DNA from: Bin80 sp965116685
GTDB lineage: Bacteria > Bacteroidota > Rhodothermia > Rhodothermales > Bin80
Length of the DNA: 64,000 nt
Reading direction: 5' to 3'
Assembly: GCA_965116685.1 (NCBI GenBank)
Contig: OZ220707.1
Span: 248,001 to 312,000, forward strand
Shown: positions 62,787 to 64,000 of the stretch, one piece after another
Layout: every line of letters starts with the position of its first letter
Position numbering within the stretch: the stretch's first letter is position 1
Made by a program: the position numbers and the translations under genes
The notes under the pieces: generated by a model
Told to the model about the DNA's origin: nothing
What the model saw: the letters and a program-made list of their open reading frames with translations, nothing else
Database searches by the model: none

Positions 62787-63431
62787 CTAACTTTTTTCGG
62801 GAGGGAAGTCCTTGAAATGTCCATTTGAAATGACCCGCTGGCGGATTTCCCATTTTTCAACCACCTTGGGAATCAACTCTGCAAGATATTCACTTAAGAA
62901 CTGAACTCGCTCACTCTCGCACTGCACTTCAAGTAAGTCCTGACGTTGATCAAGTGACAGACCACAATTCCGCCCGATTAGCCATGAGACTGAATGCCCG
63001 GATTGGTAGTATTGAGGGTCTACCGTTCGACCAGCAATTTCCAAAAGTTTAATGTGCTGTGCAATCAGTTGCTCTTTTTTGACCAGAGATACCGATTCAG
63101 TTGTATCATTGTACTGCTCTACAATCCCCTGCTGATATGACTTGGTCCTATCTATCTTGATAATCTGAACCCGATGAACTCCTCCAACCTGAATATCGAC
63201 TCGACCATCAGCATACTGCGCGAGTACATGCTCAATATAAGCGGTGCAACCAACTTCATTTATCTGTTTGTCATTACCACGTACAATCACAAATGGCGTA
63301 TCCTTGGCCATACAGTTGGCGACCATTTCCTTGTAACGCGGTTCGAATACATGCAGATTTTTCCGTTCGCTTGGATACAATACGGTGTCCAGAAGAAACA
63401 GCCCCAGTTTATTTGATATATCGGCGCTCAT
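62787..63431 (-). CDS. LON peptidase substrate-binding domain protein
   Basis: 214 residues that correspond to the N-terminal LON domain alone: LFLLDTVLYPSERKNLHVFEPRYKEMV and GRVDIQVGGVHRVQI. No AAA or protease part is present, as usual for this stand-alone family, whose role is unknown though it may recruit substrates. It ends 5 bases before the MBL gene on the same strand. Confidence 0.9.
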   Translation of the reverse strand: MSADISNKLGLFLLDTVLYPSERKNLHVFEPRYKEMVANCMAKDTPFVIVRGNDKQINEVGCTAYIEHVLAQYADGRVDIQVGGVHRVQIIKIDRTKSYQQGIVEQYNDTTESVSLVKKEQLIAQHIKLLEIAGRTVDPQYYQSGHSVSWLIGRNCGLSLDQRQDLLEVQCESERVQFLSEYLAELIPKVVEKWEIRQRVISNGHFKDFPPEKS

Positions 63432-63487
63432 AGTGAGTTCGTATGAGGGTACCGCGTATGTGTTTCCTTTTTATGATTTGCTGAATC

Positions 63488-64000
63488 ATGTATCGGCTTT
63501 TATTTCTTGGCTTTTTGATTGCACCAATCTATTTCGCAGAGTGTGTGGCACAAGATGATTTTAGAGGCATGAATCAACTCTCAGAAAATCTTGTGGAGCA
63601 GCGGTGGCAGACTCATCGGCAGCTTGATGCCATGGCCGGGATATCTCTGATTGGTGCGCAGTGGAGAGGTCTTGCGTTGCTGAACCTGGAGGCTGCCAAT
63701 TATCCTTTTGCATTGCGACTGCGTGGGAGCGTACGACAAGGGCCTCTTGGGCGTTATACCCCCGACTGGGACGAAGCTTATGATTTCTTGCGTATCATTC
63801 AGTTTGCCCGTGTTCAGACTGACAACCTTTATACGCGTATCGGTCCCATTCGAAATATGCGTCACGGGATCGGACATGTGGTCAATCATTTTAGCTCGTC
63901 TGCTTCTTGGGATGCGCGAACCATTGGAGCTGAACTGGCATGGGATAGAGGGATTTTCGAATTCAGTGGTTTCACCGCAGACGTACTGCTTAACAATCTG
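63488..64000 (+). CDS. Exported protein, probably outer-membrane, cut by the window edge
   Basis: ATG 63488 opens a signal peptide (MYRLLFLGFLIAPIYFAECVA) and the frame stays open to base 64000 (171 codons). The mature part has alternating beta-strand sequence such as FALRLRGSVRQGPLGRYTPD, IIQFARVQTDNLYTRIGPI and SWDARTIGAELAWD, suggestive of a porin-like barrel. I do not recognise the family. It is divergent from the LON gene with 56 bases between them. Confidence 0.75.
   Translation, partial: MYRLLFLGFLIAPIYFAECVAQDDFRGMNQLSENLVEQRWQTHRQLDAMAGISLIGAQWRGLALLNLEAANYPFALRLRGSVRQGPLGRYTPDWDEAYDFLRIIQFARVQTDNLYTRIGPIRNMRHGIGHVVNHFSSSASWDARTIGAELAWDRGIFEFSGFTADVLLNNL

Overview
The window looks like a chromosome segment of a free-living or host-associated member of the Bacteroidota/Rhodothermota (FCB) group. 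The evidence is a type IX secretion (T9SS) core pair (PorU, PorV), several proteins ending in T9SS-type sorting domains, Bacteroidota-style hypothetical families (a DUF5683-like protein, a two-part polysaccharide-deacetylase-like protein) and almost no Shine-Dalgarno sequences. I favour the Rhodothermota, but that is inference from gene content. One tRNA (Arg, CCG) and about 40 genes or gene remnants are visible.

Layout. 1-4119: an operon of two secreted proteins (unknown protein X, then a kelch/NanM-like epimerase) has been broken twice by the same roughly 2-kb ISNCY-type insertion sequence; both insertions are at TATATA. 4193-13810: a complete branched-chain amino acid operon on the minus strand, ilvB-ilvN-ilvC-leuB-leuA-leuC-leuD-cimA. 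14196-22067: one 2,623-residue surface protein made of Calx-beta-like repeats and a C-terminal beta-barrel resembling an autotransporter domain. 22417-24939: a decayed accessory patch with an IS remnant, a transposase fragment, a Sel1-repeat protein and an ankyrin protein, both lacking clear starts. 24989-31143: deacetylase-like gene, mutS, purD and a secreted propeller gene in one run. 31238-34823: an HD phosphohydrolase, a Tat-exported sugar isomerase-like protein and a frameshifted AAA ATPase.

35261-41188: a seven-gene minus-strand run, CPBP protease-DUF2007-cdsA-small membrane protein-mutL-tilS-hpt. 41226-42602: tRNA-Arg and a dicarboxylate/amino acid symporter. 42693-48672: an AT-richer accessory island with an IS256-type remnant, a secreted WD40 protein with a T9SS tail, and a tightly coupled three-gene cassette (sce7726 family, sce7725 family, RES-domain protein). 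48786-63431: the secretion and envelope block on the minus strand: LON-domain protein, metallo-beta-lactamase-fold hydrolase, PorU, PorV, an M6-like protein without its catalytic motif, a large HEFTH metalloprotease with propeller and barrel, a TlpA-like thioredoxin and a DUF5683-like protein. A divergent gene for an exported protein runs off the right edge.

The best candidate for an under-described system is the sce7726-sce7725-RES cassette. It joins a probable PD-(D/E)xK nuclease, a protein of unknown function and a probable NAD+-consuming RES effector carrying an N-terminal zinc-ribbon-like motif, with no recognisable Xre-type antitoxin beside it. An anti-phage or other conflict role is plausible but is inference.
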